Positions 23,403 to 33,453 of a stretch of DNA of 54,105 nucleotides are shown piece after piece. Numbering within the stretch: position 1 is the first letter of the stretch; each line of letters opens with the position of its first letter. The DNA comes from Bacteroidota bacterium (GTDB lineage Bacteria > Bacteroidota > Bacteroidia > Bacteroidales > VadinHA17): assembly GCA_011050615.1 (NCBI GenBank), contig DRFJ01000040.1, forward strand, positions 1-54,105, written 5' to 3'. Below the pieces are notes generated by a model. It saw nothing but the letters and a program-made list of their open reading frames with translations. It did no database searches and was not told the origin of the DNA. The position numbers and the translations under genes were made by a program.

Positions 23403-25685
23403 ATGATACCTGGAAGAAGCCTGCTTGTTGTGTTTACTATCACTTTGACAATTCCTTTAAATCTCATCTGTCAGCAAACAGATCCTTACCACCTGTCATC
23501 AGGAGGATTTGGCTATATGCTGGTAAAAGACCCCGGGAGATCACTCTGGTGGTGTGAAGGAGCCTATAAAGTCATGCGCGACACTCCTCTTCCTTCAGCC
23601 CGGGAAGATACTATCTTGCTTTGGTCCGCGGGGAATGAATACGAAGCCTTCCAGCTGGTTATCAATACTGATTCCAGGATGGAAGATTTGAGGATAATTA
23701 GCTCTGATTTGGTCTCTGGAAGGAATATTATTGAAAAGCAATCTGTTGAAATCAGGCGAGTGGAATACGTTAAGATAAGCAAACCAACCGACAGTTACGG
23801 ATATTCCGGCTACTGGCCTGATCCACTGCCTTTAGTAAATGGTCCGACCACTGCCTTCGGCGGAGAGAATACCACATTCTGGATAAACATTCATGTAGCG
23901 GGTGCTACTCCTGCCGGGATCTATCGGGGTACAATAACAATAGGAAATGCATACTGGGAAAGGGCGATACCCGTAAAACTTACCGTATGGGATTTTACCC
24001 TTCCAGAAGTACCAGGCGTGCGTTCAGGCTTTGGTCTGAGTGTAGACAAGATAGCAAAGTATCATAATCTTAAGTCCTCCGGTGACATAAGAGAAACATT
24101 TGACCTTTATATGAAAGCTTTCAGAGATTATAAGATAGCCCCGTATGACCCCTTTTGCCTGTATCCTATTGTGGAAAAGGTCAGTGGTCTGGAGTGGGAA
24201 GGTGGCATATTTGATTTTAACAATTCCTATAATGGCGATTATTCGCTAATGATTGAAGACAATGACCCGGCAGGAGCACCTGCAGCCAGGTATAAGACAA
24301 ATATTGAGCTTGATGCCTTTAAGAAGTATATTTTGCAATGGAATATTAAGGGGAGCAAAGAGAATCAGCAGTACTGCATACTACTGGAGGGTTTCAATAT
24401 TGAAGGGGAAAAGTTGCCCTATGAAAACAAGATGGAAGTCTTCAACTGTGATACCATCTGGAAAAGTCAGGCATTCGCACCGGGGACTTTTGGTGATGAT
24501 GTCTCACATGTGAGTTTCTCAATATTCCCCTCATTCAGGACAGCAGCTGGTGAGGACACGGGCACCGTCTGGATTGACAATATTGTATTTAGCGAAGCCG
24601 GTGGCAGTACAAACATGTTAAAACAATCTGACTTTGAGTTTAAGGCCGATGACATTGATATTGAACTGGACTTCACGGATTTTGACAAGGCCGGCATAAG
24701 ATATCTGGATGAATTTGGATTTAATTCATTCCGCTTATATCTCAAGGGTATGGGCAGCGGAACATATTACAGCCGGAAGGAAAGCGTTTTTGAAGGGTTC
24801 AGGCAGGGAAGCCCTATTTACGACAGGCTCATGGATAAATATCTGCGTCTTATGCAGGATCACCTTGAAGAAAGAGGCTGGCTGGGCAAAGAATATGTAT
24901 ACTGGTTTGATGAACCGGGGAAGAAAGATTATCCTTTTGTAAGGGAAGGGATGGAGACAATTAAGAAATCTGCTCCCCGAATAAATACTCTCCTGACAGA
25001 GAATGAACCCGGGCCTGAAATAATGGATGTTACAGATATCAGCTGTACCATATTCCACAAGGTCAAGCCCAGGAAAGCAAAAAATATTGTAAACAGCGGG
25101 CAGGAATACTGGTCTTACCTTTGTACAGCACCAAAATCACCCTGGGTTTCATTGTTCATTGACCATGATGCCATAAATCTGAGGATGTGGTTATGGATTA
25201 CATATGCATGGGATCTCAACGGTCTGCTAGTATGGTCAACCAATTACTGGGACTCCTATTCTGCTTCTCCTTCAGGATATCTTCAAAATCCATGGACAGA
25301 GCCGGCTTCTTTTGTTCAGGGCTATGGTTGGCCCTACGGTAAACAGACGGTATGGGGCAATGGTGATGGCAGGCTTTTTTACCCGCCCAATAAGGACCCG
25401 GAAAATGATAAAAATTTATACCTTACCGGTCCCGTGCCATCGATACGACTGGAATTTTTGCGACAGGGAATAGAAGATTATGAGTATCTTATAATGCTTG
25501 AAGATCTTGTTGACAAAAATGCCAGGCAGAACAATTCACTAATGAGAGAGGCAAAAAAGTTACTTGACCCGCAAGGTAAATTATTTACCGACGGTAAGAC
25601 CTATACTAAAAATCCTAACGATATACTCGAATACAGGAAAAAAATTGCATATATGATAATTGAATTAAAAAATAAACTGAAATGA
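23403..25685 (+). CDS. Secreted DUF4091 protein, putative glycoside-acting enzyme
   Basis: 760 residues with a signal peptide (LLVVFTITLTIPLNLICQ). The C-terminal third carries the DUF4091 hallmarks: VWSTNYWD, GNGDGRLFYPPNKDP and PSIRLEFLRQGIEDYEYLIM. These occur in large secreted proteins of polysaccharide-degrading bacteria with a TIM-barrel-like core. VYWFDEPGKKDYPF (about residue 500) holds acidic residues at a barrel-strand end, plausible for catalysis. Residues about 290-400 (SLMIEDNDPAGAPAARYKTN, TVWIDNIVFSEAG) look like an inserted carbohydrate-binding beta-sandwich. The last codon overlaps the start of the DUF1080 gene (ATGA), implying translational coupling. The activity is not established. 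Confidence 0.8.
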   Translation: MIPGRSLLVVFTITLTIPLNLICQQTDPYHLSSGGFGYMLVKDPGRSLWWCEGAYKVMRDTPLPSAREDTILLWSAGNEYEAFQLVINTDSRMEDLRIISSDLVSGRNIIEKQSVEIRRVEYVKISKPTDSYGYSGYWPDPLPLVNGPTTAFGGENTTFWINIHVAGATPAGIYRGTITIGNAYWERAIPVKLTVWDFTLPEVPGVRSGFGLSVDKIAKYHNLKSSGDIRETFDLYMKAFRDYKIAPYDPFCLYPIVEKVSGLEWEGGIFDFNNSYNGDYSLMIEDNDPAGAPAARYKTNIELDAFKKYILQWNIKGSKENQQYCILLEGFNIEGEKLPYENKMEVFNCDTIWKSQAFAPGTFGDDVSHVSFSIFPSFRTAAGEDTGTVWIDNIVFSEAGGSTNMLKQSDFEFKADDIDIELDFTDFDKAGIRYLDEFGFNSFRLYLKGMGSGTYYSRKESVFEGFRQGSPIYDRLMDKYLRLMQDHLEERGWLGKEYVYWFDEPGKKDYPFVREGMETIKKSAPRINTLLTENEPGPEIMDVTDISCTIFHKVKPRKAKNIVNSGQEYWSYLCTAPKSPWVSLFIDHDAINLRMWLWITYAWDLNGLLVWSTNYWDSYSASPSGYLQNPWTEPASFVQGYGWPYGKQTVWGNGDGRLFYPPNKDPENDKNLYLTGPVPSIRLEFLRQGIEDYEYLIMLEDLVDKNARQNNSLMREAKKLLDPQGKLFTDGKTYTKNPNDILEYRKKIAYMIIELKNKLK

Positions 25686-26455
25686 AAGGCTTAATATTTC
25701 TTTTTGCAGCACTCGGCCTGCTACTGTCATCATGTTCTGTAAGTGACAACGACGAAGGTGAATGGCAGAGTATTTTCAACGGGGAGGACCTCGATGGCTG
25801 GACAATAAAAATGACCGGATATCCTCCGGGTGTGAACTTCAATAATACATTCAGGGTTGAGGATGGATTACTGAAAGTGTCATATGATAATTATGAGAAA
25901 TTCGACGGAGAGTTCGGCCATATATTTTACAGGGAGAACCTGTCATCATACAAGCTGAGCTTAAAGTATCGTTTCACAGGAGAGCAGGTTCCTGGAGGCC
26001 CGTCATGGGGCTTCCGTAACAGCGGTATTATGCTTCACAGCCAATCTCCCGAATCCATGCTTACAGGCCAGAATTTCCCGGTTTCAATAGAAGCGCAGTT
26101 CCTGGGCGGTGATGGTGTAACAGAAAGGTCAACCCTTAATGTATGCACTCCTGGCACCAATATAATTATGGATGGCGAACTGATAAGGAGGCACTGCACC
26201 AACAGTAATTCAGAAACTTATCACGGTGATGGATGGGTTTCAACTGAACTTGTTGTCTATGCTGACAGTATAATCCATCATATAGTTGAAGGCGATACTG
26301 TTATCACTTATCAAAGGCCACAGATAGACGGGGATGACCTGCCGGAGGGCTTTCCCCTTCCCGATGGCACTTTGCTTGGTTCAGGATTTATCTGCCTTCA
26401 GGCAGAAAGTCACCCGGTGGAGTTTAAGGATATTAAGATTATGAAGATAAAATAG
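25682..26455 (+). CDS. DUF1080 (3-keto-disaccharide hydrolase-type) lipoprotein
   Basis: 257 residues with a lipoprotein signal peptide (LIFLFAALGLLLSSC). The jelly-roll fold is recognisable from SIFNGEDLDGWTIKMTG, the glycine-rich RNSGIMLHSQSPESM and HPVEFKDIKIMKI at the end, the start-middle-end signature of the DUF1080/PF06439 family. Some family members hydrolyse 3-keto-glucosides. ATGA overlap with the DUF4091 gene indicates coupled translation and joint work on an extracytoplasmic glycan or glycoside. The actual substrate is unknown. Confidence 0.85.
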   Translation: MKGLIFLFAALGLLLSSCSVSDNDEGEWQSIFNGEDLDGWTIKMTGYPPGVNFNNTFRVEDGLLKVSYDNYEKFDGEFGHIFYRENLSSYKLSLKYRFTGEQVPGGPSWGFRNSGIMLHSQSPESMLTGQNFPVSIEAQFLGGDGVTERSTLNVCTPGTNIIMDGELIRRHCTNSNSETYHGDGWVSTELVVYADSIIHHIVEGDTVITYQRPQIDGDDLPEGFPLPDGTLLGSGFICLQAESHPVEFKDIKIMKIK

Positions 26456-26470
26456 GCTAAGGCCTGGTTG

Positions 26471-28159
26471 TCATTTATCTTTACTAAAAACCACTTTCCC
26501 TCCAACGATAGTATAATCAACCGTGGTTTTCATTATCTCCTCCTCCGGTATTGTCATCAGATCTTTATCGGTAATAACAATATCAGCCAGATAGCCCGGT
26601 TTTATCATTCCTTTACGATCTTCCATGAATTGTGAATATGCTGATTCCAGGGTATAGAGTCTTATTGCTTCTTCCATAGTCAGTTTTTCTTCCGGAAACC
26701 AGCCCTCCCCTTCTTCGCCCAGGCGGTCTTTCCTTGTAAGCGCTGCATACAGGCCTTCCATCGGGTTAAGCGGTTCAACCGAGTAATCCGTTCCAAAGGC
26801 TATGTGGGCCCCGGTATTAAGGAGTGAACGCCATGCGTAAGCACCTTTGCTCCTTTCCAATCCTATCCTTTTCTCACAAAACCTCTTATCGGTTATACAA
26901 TGAGTAGGCTGCATTGAGGCTATGACTCCCAGTTCTGCAAAGCGAGGAATATCTTCCTGTATTAACAGCTGTGCATGTTCGCTCCTGTGCCTGCTGTCGC
27001 GAATGCCATTCACTTCGCGTGCCTTTTCATATGCATTCAGTATCCAGTTGTTTGCTTTTGTTCCAATGGCATGTATACCAATCTGGAAACCAGCTTCATC
27101 TGAGGCAAGTACTCTTTTCTCCAGTTCTTCATATGTCATTTGGGGTAAGCCGGTTTTATCGGGTTCATCACTGAAAGGTTCAAACATCAGTGCTGTGGCC
27201 GACCCAAGGGTACCATCAATAAAACCTTTGAGGTAAGCAAACCTGAGCCAGTCATTTTCTGCCGGATATTGTTCGCGTTGTTCCTCATAGAGCAATAACT
27301 GTTCTTCATCTGCAGTAAGCACCCCTCCAATATCTATCCTTGCGGTAAGTTTACCTTCCTTTTCAATTCTCTCATACATTTCCCAGTCGGCGCTGCCCGG
27401 TATCTGTATACTTGTAACTCCGAGCTGACGGGCTTTTTCCAGTGCCATCATGTATCCGTCCCACTTCCTCTGTGCTTCTTCTTCCTCTGTCCTTTCCACA
27501 GGAATTGCTCCGTACTTCAGCAGTCTCATCGCCGATTCCTTGAAGATGCCGGTAAGCTCACCTGTTTCAGGATCATGTTGAATTTCGCCGCCGAAAGGGT
27601 CCGGTGTGTCTTTTGTAATACCAGAGTTCCTTATCACATAACTGTTTACCAGCACAGAATGTCCATCAGCCCTGGTCAGGGCCACCGGGTTATCAGGAGC
27701 CACCTCATCAATAAGTTCCTTTGTCGGCCATTCCCCTGTAATAAACATTTCATGTTCCCAGTGTCCGCCCCTGATAAGCTCACCCGGCTTTGACCTTGCC
27801 ACCTGCTCCCTGACTTTTTCAGTTATAACAGAGGGATCAGTTATATAGCGCAGTTCCACGTAATCGGGATTAACAGGCCCAAAATGGGCATGCGCGTCAT
27901 TAAAACCGGGTATGACCAGTCTTCCCGCCGCATCAATAACTTCAGTAAATGACTCATCTACATATTTGTTAATCCGTGAGGTTTTGCCAACAGCCACTAT
28001 CCTGTCACCAATCACGGCAAGAGCCTCAGCACGCGGATTGCTCTCATCAATGGTAAGCACCTTACCGTTAAGTATTACCAGATCAGCCTTTTCGGCAGGA
28101 GAACAGGCAAAAAGGCCTGTCATAATAACTATGATACTAAACAGGAATACATTTTTCAT
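26471..28159 (-). CDS. Amidohydrolase family 3 (YtcJ-type) lipoprotein
   Basis: 562 residues with a lipoprotein signal peptide (VFLFSIIVIMTGLFAC). The N-terminal beta-sandwich (ADLVILNGKVLTIDESNPRA) leads into IPGFNDAHAHFGPV, where His-x-His binds the metal. Further ligands are in FQIGIHAIGTKANN and SEHAQLL, and the catalytic Asp in AFGTDYSVEPLNP. The C-terminus closes the sandwich (KPGYLADIVITDKDL). YtcJ-like enzymes hydrolyse amides or N-acyl groups of unknown natural substrates; being lipid-anchored, this one acts outside the cytoplasm. It is convergent with the DUF1080 gene 15 bases away. The esterase gene upstream is on the same strand, 134 bases distant. Confidence 0.9.
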   Translation of the reverse strand: MKNVFLFSIIVIMTGLFACSPAEKADLVILNGKVLTIDESNPRAEALAVIGDRIVAVGKTSRINKYVDESFTEVIDAAGRLVIPGFNDAHAHFGPVNPDYVELRYITDPSVITEKVREQVARSKPGELIRGGHWEHEMFITGEWPTKELIDEVAPDNPVALTRADGHSVLVNSYVIRNSGITKDTPDPFGGEIQHDPETGELTGIFKESAMRLLKYGAIPVERTEEEEAQRKWDGYMMALEKARQLGVTSIQIPGSADWEMYERIEKEGKLTARIDIGGVLTADEEQLLLYEEQREQYPAENDWLRFAYLKGFIDGTLGSATALMFEPFSDEPDKTGLPQMTYEELEKRVLASDEAGFQIGIHAIGTKANNWILNAYEKAREVNGIRDSRHRSEHAQLLIQEDIPRFAELGVIASMQPTHCITDKRFCEKRIGLERSKGAYAWRSLLNTGAHIAFGTDYSVEPLNPMEGLYAALTRKDRLGEEGEGWFPEEKLTMEEAIRLYTLESAYSQFMEDRKGMIKPGYLADIVITDKDLMTIPEEEIMKTTVDYTIVGGKVVFSKDK

Positions 28160-28293
28160 AAGAAGTAATGGTTAATTTATGATTGCAAAATAGGAATTTT
28201 TATTTAATAGCAGTAATTGAAAATTTAACAAAATCTTATATGGCCTGCCTTTAACGCAGTTTATTTTCAGGTTTATACCAGCTAATTAATGGA

Positions 28294-28316
28294 TTAGCCG
28301 GGTGCCGTACCCGGGG
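28294..28316. repeat. GC-rich palindrome at the esterase stop codon
   Basis: CCGGGT-GCCGT-ACCCGG (28298-28314) is a perfect palindrome. It encodes the last residues of the esterase (PPPGTAPG) and shares GTACGGC and GGCACCCGG words with the repeat near 21100. No gene is seen in 28160-28293, which is AT-rich and includes the amidohydrolase promoter area. Confidence 0.5.
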
Positions 28317-29385
28317 GAGGTGTCAGATCCGATACATGGTCGATAAATTCATCAACATCATCAATTGCCTGCCGGGCATCGGAAAGAAAGAGGTAAAAAT
28401 TCATAAAGGCATGTATCATTCCCTCATATTCGCGATACATTACATCGATACCTGCCTCTTTCAACTTCATGGCATAGGCCTTGCCCTCATCCCTCAGCGG
28501 ATCAACCTGGGCTGTTATAACCATCGCTGCAGGCATATTTTTATCCATATCGGCATTGAGAGGCGAAATATATGGGTGTCTTATGTCAGCACTATCAGGC
28601 AGATAGGCAGATTTGCACCTGTTTAAGTAATCCTCGCTGACCATATAGTACTCTCCCTTGCGCAGGAAATGACTTCGTGAAGGAAAAATTGTTTCTTCAA
28701 AGGTAGTGGCCCCGCATATTATTATCTGGGCATTAATTTGAGGACCGCAGCTGTCACGGCTGACCAGGGGCATTACAGCGGCAAGATTACCCCCGGCACT
28801 CTCCCCCATAACAATTATGTTTTCAGGGTTACCACCATATTGGCTAATATTGTTTTGCACCCAGTTCAATGCTGAATAACAATCATTGACAGCGGCCGGA
28901 AACTGGTACTCAGGAGCCAAACGATAATCAACCGATACTAAAACTGTTTTTGTTTCTCGTGCCAGCTTCCTGCAATAGGCATCAAAAATTTCAACCGATC
29001 CCCAGATGAATCCTCCTCCGTGATAATATATAAGCACAGGTAAAAAATTTCTTTTATACTCAGGTACATCACAATACAAACGAATAAGTATTTCCGAGGT
29101 ATCTGCAGGCAGGTAAATATCTTTAATATACTTTACTCCCGGCTTTATAAGTTTTAAAAGATTATTTTTTGCATCGAACACCGAATCAGGATTGGTAACA
29201 TAGTCTTCTGCGTGTTTCAATATCAGGTTACACCTTGGTGACAATTCTGTTCCCGGTTCCGGAGTATCACAGCTATTCCTTATCTCTTGCGGATTATAAC
29301 CTGTAAGGATACACATCAGGTCAGTACATGATTGAAAAACCAATAAGGGTAATATAGCTGAAATCAATAATAAATTCCTTTGCAT
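28294..29385 (-). CDS. Alpha/beta-hydrolase (HSL-type esterase) lipoprotein
   Basis: 363 residues with a signal peptide and lipobox (LLISAILPLLVFQSC). The hormone-sensitive-lipase family pattern is clear: oxyanion motif YYHGGGFIWGS, VSVDYRLAPEYQFPAAVNDC, nucleophile elbow VMGESAGGN (Ser), Asp in QVDPLRDEG, and His in EGMIHAFMNF. It should hydrolyse short acyl or acetyl esters, for instance on polysaccharides, at the periplasmic face or cell surface. A Cys-rich N-terminal stretch (CTDLMC, CDTPE, CNLI) follows the lipobox. The C-terminal PPPGTAPG is encoded by a palindromic repeat and was probably acquired when the repeat landed on the original stop. Confidence 0.9.
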   Translation of the reverse strand: MQRNLLLISAILPLLVFQSCTDLMCILTGYNPQEIRNSCDTPEPGTELSPRCNLILKHAEDYVTNPDSVFDAKNNLLKLIKPGVKYIKDIYLPADTSEILIRLYCDVPEYKRNFLPVLIYYHGGGFIWGSVEIFDAYCRKLARETKTVLVSVDYRLAPEYQFPAAVNDCYSALNWVQNNISQYGGNPENIIVMGESAGGNLAAVMPLVSRDSCGPQINAQIIICGATTFEETIFPSRSHFLRKGEYYMVSEDYLNRCKSAYLPDSADIRHPYISPLNADMDKNMPAAMVITAQVDPLRDEGKAYAMKLKEAGIDVMYREYEGMIHAFMNFYLFLSDARQAIDDVDEFIDHVSDLTPPPGTAPG

Positions 29386-29513
29386 TGACAGTTACTTACG
29401 TTAGTACCAAATTACAAATTACCGGATTATCTGTCAAGTATATCCCGAAATACTTATTTCTATATCTTTACGGATTACTCCAAGAATCTGAAAGCACTCA
29501 GCCCTGCTCCGCA

Positions 29514-29544
29514 TTTGTCTTAATACCGGATTTTGGTATTTTTG
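29514..29544 (+). promoter_or_regulatory. Complete Bacteroidetes promoter of trmD
   Basis: TTTG (29514-29517), exactly 19 bases, then TATTTTTG (29537-29544) matches the TTTG-N19-TAnnTTTG consensus on both elements. The transcript start is expected at about 29551, 15 bases before the ATG at 29566. Confidence 0.8.
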
Positions 29545-29565
29545 CATAAGACCAAAAAGAAAAGA

Positions 29566-30246
29566 ATGCGGATAGATATAATAACCCTCCTTCCGGAATT
29601 ACTTGAAAGTCCACTAAACCACTCTATTGTAAGAAGGGCGAGGGATAGGGGGCATGTTGAAATAAACCTTATTAATCTCAGGGACTTTGCCACCGATAAA
29701 TATAAATCAGTTGATGATTATCCTTATGGCGGGGGACCCGGAATGGTAATGACAATAGAACCCGTTTACAGTGCCCTTAAGAAGTTGAAATCGGAGCGGT
29801 CATACGATGAAATTATCTATACCAGTCCTGACGGCAGCTTATTTGACCAGAAAACGGCTAATGAATTATCACTCAAAGAAAACATAATCATTCTTGCCGG
29901 TCATTACAAGGGTATCGACCAGAGGATAAGAGATCATCTCATAAGCAGGGAGATATCAATAGGAGATTTTGTGCTATCAGGAGGGGAATTGCCTGCAGCC
30001 CTAATAACTGATGCCATTGTCAGGCTTATCCCCGGGGTGATATCGGATGAACAGTCAGCCCTGGGGGATTCGTTCCAGGATAAGCTGCTGGCACCGCCGG
30101 TTTACACAAGGCCGGCTGACTTCAAGGGCTGGAGGGTACCTGATATATTACTTTCGGGGAACACACCCGAAATTGAAAAGTGGAGGCACGAAAAATCAAT
30201 CGAAAGAACAAGGAAGCTGAGGCCTGATCTTCTGGATGAGGAATAG
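29566..30246 (+). CDS. trmD: tRNA (guanine(37)-N1)-methyltransferase
   Basis: 226 residues from the ATG at 29566 ([20 protein letters not shown]); the longer frame from 29533 would start inside the promoter. SAM-dependent SPOUT enzyme that makes m1G37 and prevents +1 frameshifting at proline and leucine codons. Signatures are [16 protein letters not shown], the trefoil-knot cofactor loops [17 protein letters not shown] and [14 protein letters not shown], and [20 protein letters not shown]. Unlike in Proteobacteria it is not beside rimM or rplS. It probably forms a single-gene unit. Confidence 0.97.
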   Translation: MRIDIITLLPELLESPLNHSIVRRARDRGHVEINLINLRDFATDKYKSVDDYPYGGGPGMVMTIEPVYSALKKLKSERSYDEIIYTSPDGSLFDQKTANELSLKENIIILAGHYKGIDQRIRDHLISREISIGDFVLSGGELPAALITDAIVRLIPGVISDEQSALGDSFQDKLLAPPVYTRPADFKGWRVPDILLSGNTPEIEKWRHEKSIERTRKLRPDLLDEE

Positions 30247-30336
30247 AATAATACAGTTTATTTTAGGAAAATTGACTGGCTTTTAGTATGATTGTAATCT
30301 ATTTCAAAAAATATTAAGTAATTAAAAATCAAATAC

Positions 30337-31548
30337 ATGAATTCACAGGATTACATTAAAAAAGAAGAAAAGTACGGAGCACACAACTATCATCCTTTAC
30401 CGGTGGTTCTTGAACGTGGTGAGGGAACATTTGTATGGGATGTAGAAGGAAATAAATATTATGATTTTCTTTCAGCCTACTCAGCGATTAACCAGGGCCA
30501 TTGTCACCCCGAGATAATCAAGGCTCTCACAGAACAATCACAAAAACTTACACTTACATCAAGAGCTTTTTACAATAGTGTACTTGGCGATTACGAGGAA
30601 TACATAACCAAATATTTTGGTTATGACAAGGTACTTCCGATGAACACCGGCGCAGAAGCTGATGAAACAGCTCTTAAACTATGCCGCAAATGGGCATATA
30701 AGAAGAAAGGTATTGAAGATAATAAAGCCAGGATTATTGTTTGTGAGAATAACTTCCATGGCAGGACCATAACCATTGTTTCCATGTCTACTGATCCTGA
30801 TGCACGGAAGGATTACGGTCCGTTCACTCCCGGTTTCATTACCATACCTTATAATGACCCGGGTGCCCTGGAGAAAGCACTGGAAGACCCTGATGTGGCG
30901 GGCTTCCTGGTAGAGCCCATACAGGGAGAAGCAGGTGTATATGTTCCTGATGATGGTTACCTTAAAAAGGCTTATGAGATGTGCAGGGCAAAAAACGTCC
31001 TTTTCATAGCAGATGAGGTACAGACAGGCATTGCGAGGACAGGCAAACTCCTGGCATGTGATCATGAAGGAGTGAGGCCCGATATCCTTATCCTGGGTAA
31101 AGCTCTTTCAGGAGGTGTGTATCCCGTTTCAGCGGTGCTTGCAGATGATGATATTATGCTGGTTATTAAACCGGGTGAACACGGCTCAACATTCGGAGGA
31201 AATCCTGTGGCCGGCCGGGTGGCAATGGCAGCTCTTGAAGTTATAAAGAATGAAAAGCTGGCTGAAAGGGCTGAATACCTTGGTAAGATATTCAGGGATG
31301 AATTCAGAGGCATTAAATCTGAGATGATTGAACTGGTGCGTGGTAAGGGCTTACTTAACGCTGTTGTGATAAGACCCAAGGGAGGTAAAACAGCGTGGGA
31401 TGTTTGTGTAGCCATGAAGGAAAACGGTGTAATAGCCAAGCCTACCCACGGACATATTATCAGGTTTGCTCCTCCCCTCATTATATCTGAGGAACAGTTA
31501 AGGGAAGCCATGAACCTTATAAAAGAGACCTTCAAACAATTTGAATAA
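30337..31548 (+). CDS. rocD: Ornithine aminotransferase
   Basis: 403 residues, PLP class III aminotransferase. It transfers the delta-amino group of ornithine to 2-oxoglutarate, giving glutamate semialdehyde and so proline or glutamate. N-terminal [18 protein letters not shown] and [17 protein letters not shown] are typical of ornithine aminotransferases. The cofactor site shows [30 protein letters not shown] and the Schiff-base lysine in [28 protein letters not shown] closes the site. It stands alone between trmD and a strong terminator. It may work with the secreted peptidases nearby in amino-acid catabolism. Confidence 0.96.
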   Translation: MNSQDYIKKEEKYGAHNYHPLPVVLERGEGTFVWDVEGNKYYDFLSAYSAINQGHCHPEIIKALTEQSQKLTLTSRAFYNSVLGDYEEYITKYFGYDKVLPMNTGAEADETALKLCRKWAYKKKGIEDNKARIIVCENNFHGRTITIVSMSTDPDARKDYGPFTPGFITIPYNDPGALEKALEDPDVAGFLVEPIQGEAGVYVPDDGYLKKAYEMCRAKNVLFIADEVQTGIARTGKLLACDHEGVRPDILILGKALSGGVYPVSAVLADDDIMLVIKPGEHGSTFGGNPVAGRVAMAALEVIKNEKLAERAEYLGKIFRDEFRGIKSEMIELVRGKGLLNAVVIRPKGGKTAWDVCVAMKENGVIAKPTHGHIIRFAPPLIISEEQLREAMNLIKETFKQFE

Positions 31549-31574
31549 ATATGGCAGGACGGGCATGAGTCTTT

Positions 31575-31613
31575 AAACCCGGGTGCTTTTCTGATAAAAA
31601 GCACCCGGGTTTT
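31575..31613 (+). terminator. Intrinsic terminator of rocD
   Basis: AAACCCGGGTGCTTTT (31575-31590) and AAAAGCACCCGGGTTT (31597-31612) are a perfect 16-bp hairpin. The 3' arm ends in T residues that also form the -33 region of the next gene's promoter. Confidence 0.9.
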
Positions 31614-31632
31614 ATGATTATAGAAAGAGTGC

Positions 31633-31640
31633 TATTTTTG
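31633..31640 (+). promoter_or_regulatory. -7 promoter element of the M28 peptidase operon
   Basis: TATTTTTG matches TAnnTTTG, 19 bases before the ATG at 31660. The -33 area overlaps the rocD terminator. Confidence 0.6.
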
Positions 31641-31659
31641 TCGGATAAAATAAAGGCAA

Positions 31660-33435
31660 ATGAAACATAATTTAAAATATCTTGTGATTGTATCATTGTT
31701 TATGCTTTTTTCATGCAGGGCCAATAAGATTGATGAGCCGGCTATAACAATAGCTGAGTTGCAGGAACATATTAACTTTCTTGCATCGGACGAGCTTAAG
31801 GGAAGGCAGCCCGGTACGGAAGGAGATTTAAAAAGTGCTGAGTATATCAGGGATGTAATGCAATCATGGGGGCTGAAACCTGCTGTAGGAAACGGGCTGC
31901 AGGGCTTTGAAATAGTGGCCAGCCTGGAAGCAGGTGAAAGTAAATTACTTATTGACAATAAAACTGTGGCTTCTGATCAATTCATGCCTTTTGCCTTCAG
32001 TGAAAACAGCGCTCATACCGGGAAAACAGCTTTTGCAGGTTATGGATTCGACATCAAATCGGATACACTTAACTGGAACGACTATGAAGGTATTGACGTA
32101 AAGGGCAAATGGGTAATGATACTGAGAACAGATCCTGAAATAGATAAGGCTTCAAGCAATTTTGCCCGGTATAGCTCCGACAGGGATAAGGTAATGATAG
32201 CTAAAGACAAAGGAGCCGGAGGCGTGCTCATGGTTTCCGGGGAAAAATTTGATCCAAAGGATGAGTTTGAACCACTTTCAAAAGGGGAACACTCAACAGG
32301 AATACCTGTTCTACGAATAAAAAGGGAAACAGCAAACATTATACTTAAGGAGAATAATGTAACAATATCTGAGCTTGAAGAAACACTCAATAATACATTT
32401 GCACCCGTAAGTTTTGATCTGAATTGCACTGTTGAAGGCATATCTGAGCTTGTGGAACAAAAGGTAACAACCAGCAATGTACTTATGATGCTTCCCGGCA
32501 ATGATTCAATCCTCAAAGATGAATATATTATCATTGGGGGTCATTTTGACCATCTTGGGATGGGAGGTCCTGGCTCTTCAAGCAGGGCACCCGACACCAT
32601 GGCCGTTCACTACGGTGCTGATGATAATGCTTCAGGCATAGCATCAATGCTGGAAATAGCTGAAAAGTTTGCTTCTGTGCATGATAACGCACGGTCAATA
32701 ATATTTGCAGGCTTTACTGCCGAAGAAATGGGTTTATTAGGTTCAAAATACCTTACGGAGCATTTGCCGGTTGATGCAGAAAAGGTTAATGCAATGATAA
32801 ACCTTGATATGGTGGGCAGGCTAAAAGAAAATAATTTAATACAAATTGGAGGAATAGGAACAGCTAAGGAATTCAGGGATATTGTTACAGGACATATAGA
32901 TACTTCCCTGTTCAGCCCTGCATTCTCTGAAGAGGGTTATGGACCTTCAGACCACAGTTCATTCTATGGCAGGGATATCCCTGTTTTATTCTTCTCAACG
33001 GGTGCCCATCTTGATTACCATACACCATATGATACACCTGATAAAATAAGCTACAGTGGTCTTGTCAATATTTCTGACCTTGTTTATGAAATAAGCGAAG
33101 AACTCGCGGGGAACAATAAAAAGCTCAGCTTCACGGAGGCAGGTCCCAAAACACCGGCAATCAGGAATATGAGACAAAAAGGAGTTACACTTGGAATAAT
33201 GCCCGATTTTGCCGGCGATGTTAAAAACGGGCTCAGGGCTGATTTTGTTACACCGGGGCGTCCCGCAGCTCTTGGGGGAATGAAAAAGGGTGATATTATC
33301 ACGGCAATAAATGGCAAGGAAATTAACAATATACAGGATTACATGTTCAGACTCTCGGAACTGGAACACGGTGTGACCATACAGGTCGAAGTACTGAGAG
33401 ACGGGAAAAAAGAATTATTATTAGTAGCATTATAG
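31660..33435 (+). CDS. M28 zinc aminopeptidase lipoprotein with PA and PDZ domains
   Basis: 591 residues with a lipoprotein signal peptide (YLVIVSLFMLFSC). Domains: N-terminal cap, a protease-associated insert (about 110-240), the M28 catalytic domain (about 255-480) and a PDZ domain (about 500-591, RADFVTPGRPAALGGMKKGD). Two-zinc ligands are in IIGGHFDHLG, YGADDNASG (bridging Asp), FTAEEMGLLGS (general-base Glu-Glu), NLDMVGR and HLDYHTPYDTPD. It should trim N-terminal residues from peptides outside the cytoplasm. A membrane protein gene follows after 18 bases and is likely co-transcribed. Confidence 0.93.
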   Translation: MKHNLKYLVIVSLFMLFSCRANKIDEPAITIAELQEHINFLASDELKGRQPGTEGDLKSAEYIRDVMQSWGLKPAVGNGLQGFEIVASLEAGESKLLIDNKTVASDQFMPFAFSENSAHTGKTAFAGYGFDIKSDTLNWNDYEGIDVKGKWVMILRTDPEIDKASSNFARYSSDRDKVMIAKDKGAGGVLMVSGEKFDPKDEFEPLSKGEHSTGIPVLRIKRETANIILKENNVTISELEETLNNTFAPVSFDLNCTVEGISELVEQKVTTSNVLMMLPGNDSILKDEYIIIGGHFDHLGMGGPGSSSRAPDTMAVHYGADDNASGIASMLEIAEKFASVHDNARSIIFAGFTAEEMGLLGSKYLTEHLPVDAEKVNAMINLDMVGRLKENNLIQIGGIGTAKEFRDIVTGHIDTSLFSPAFSEEGYGPSDHSSFYGRDIPVLFFSTGAHLDYHTPYDTPDKISYSGLVNISDLVYEISEELAGNNKKLSFTEAGPKTPAIRNMRQKGVTLGIMPDFAGDVKNGLRADFVTPGRPAALGGMKKGDIITAINGKEINNIQDYMFRLSELEHGVTIQVEVLRDGKKELLLVAL

Positions 33436-33453
33436 AAATAACACTTTTAAGAA

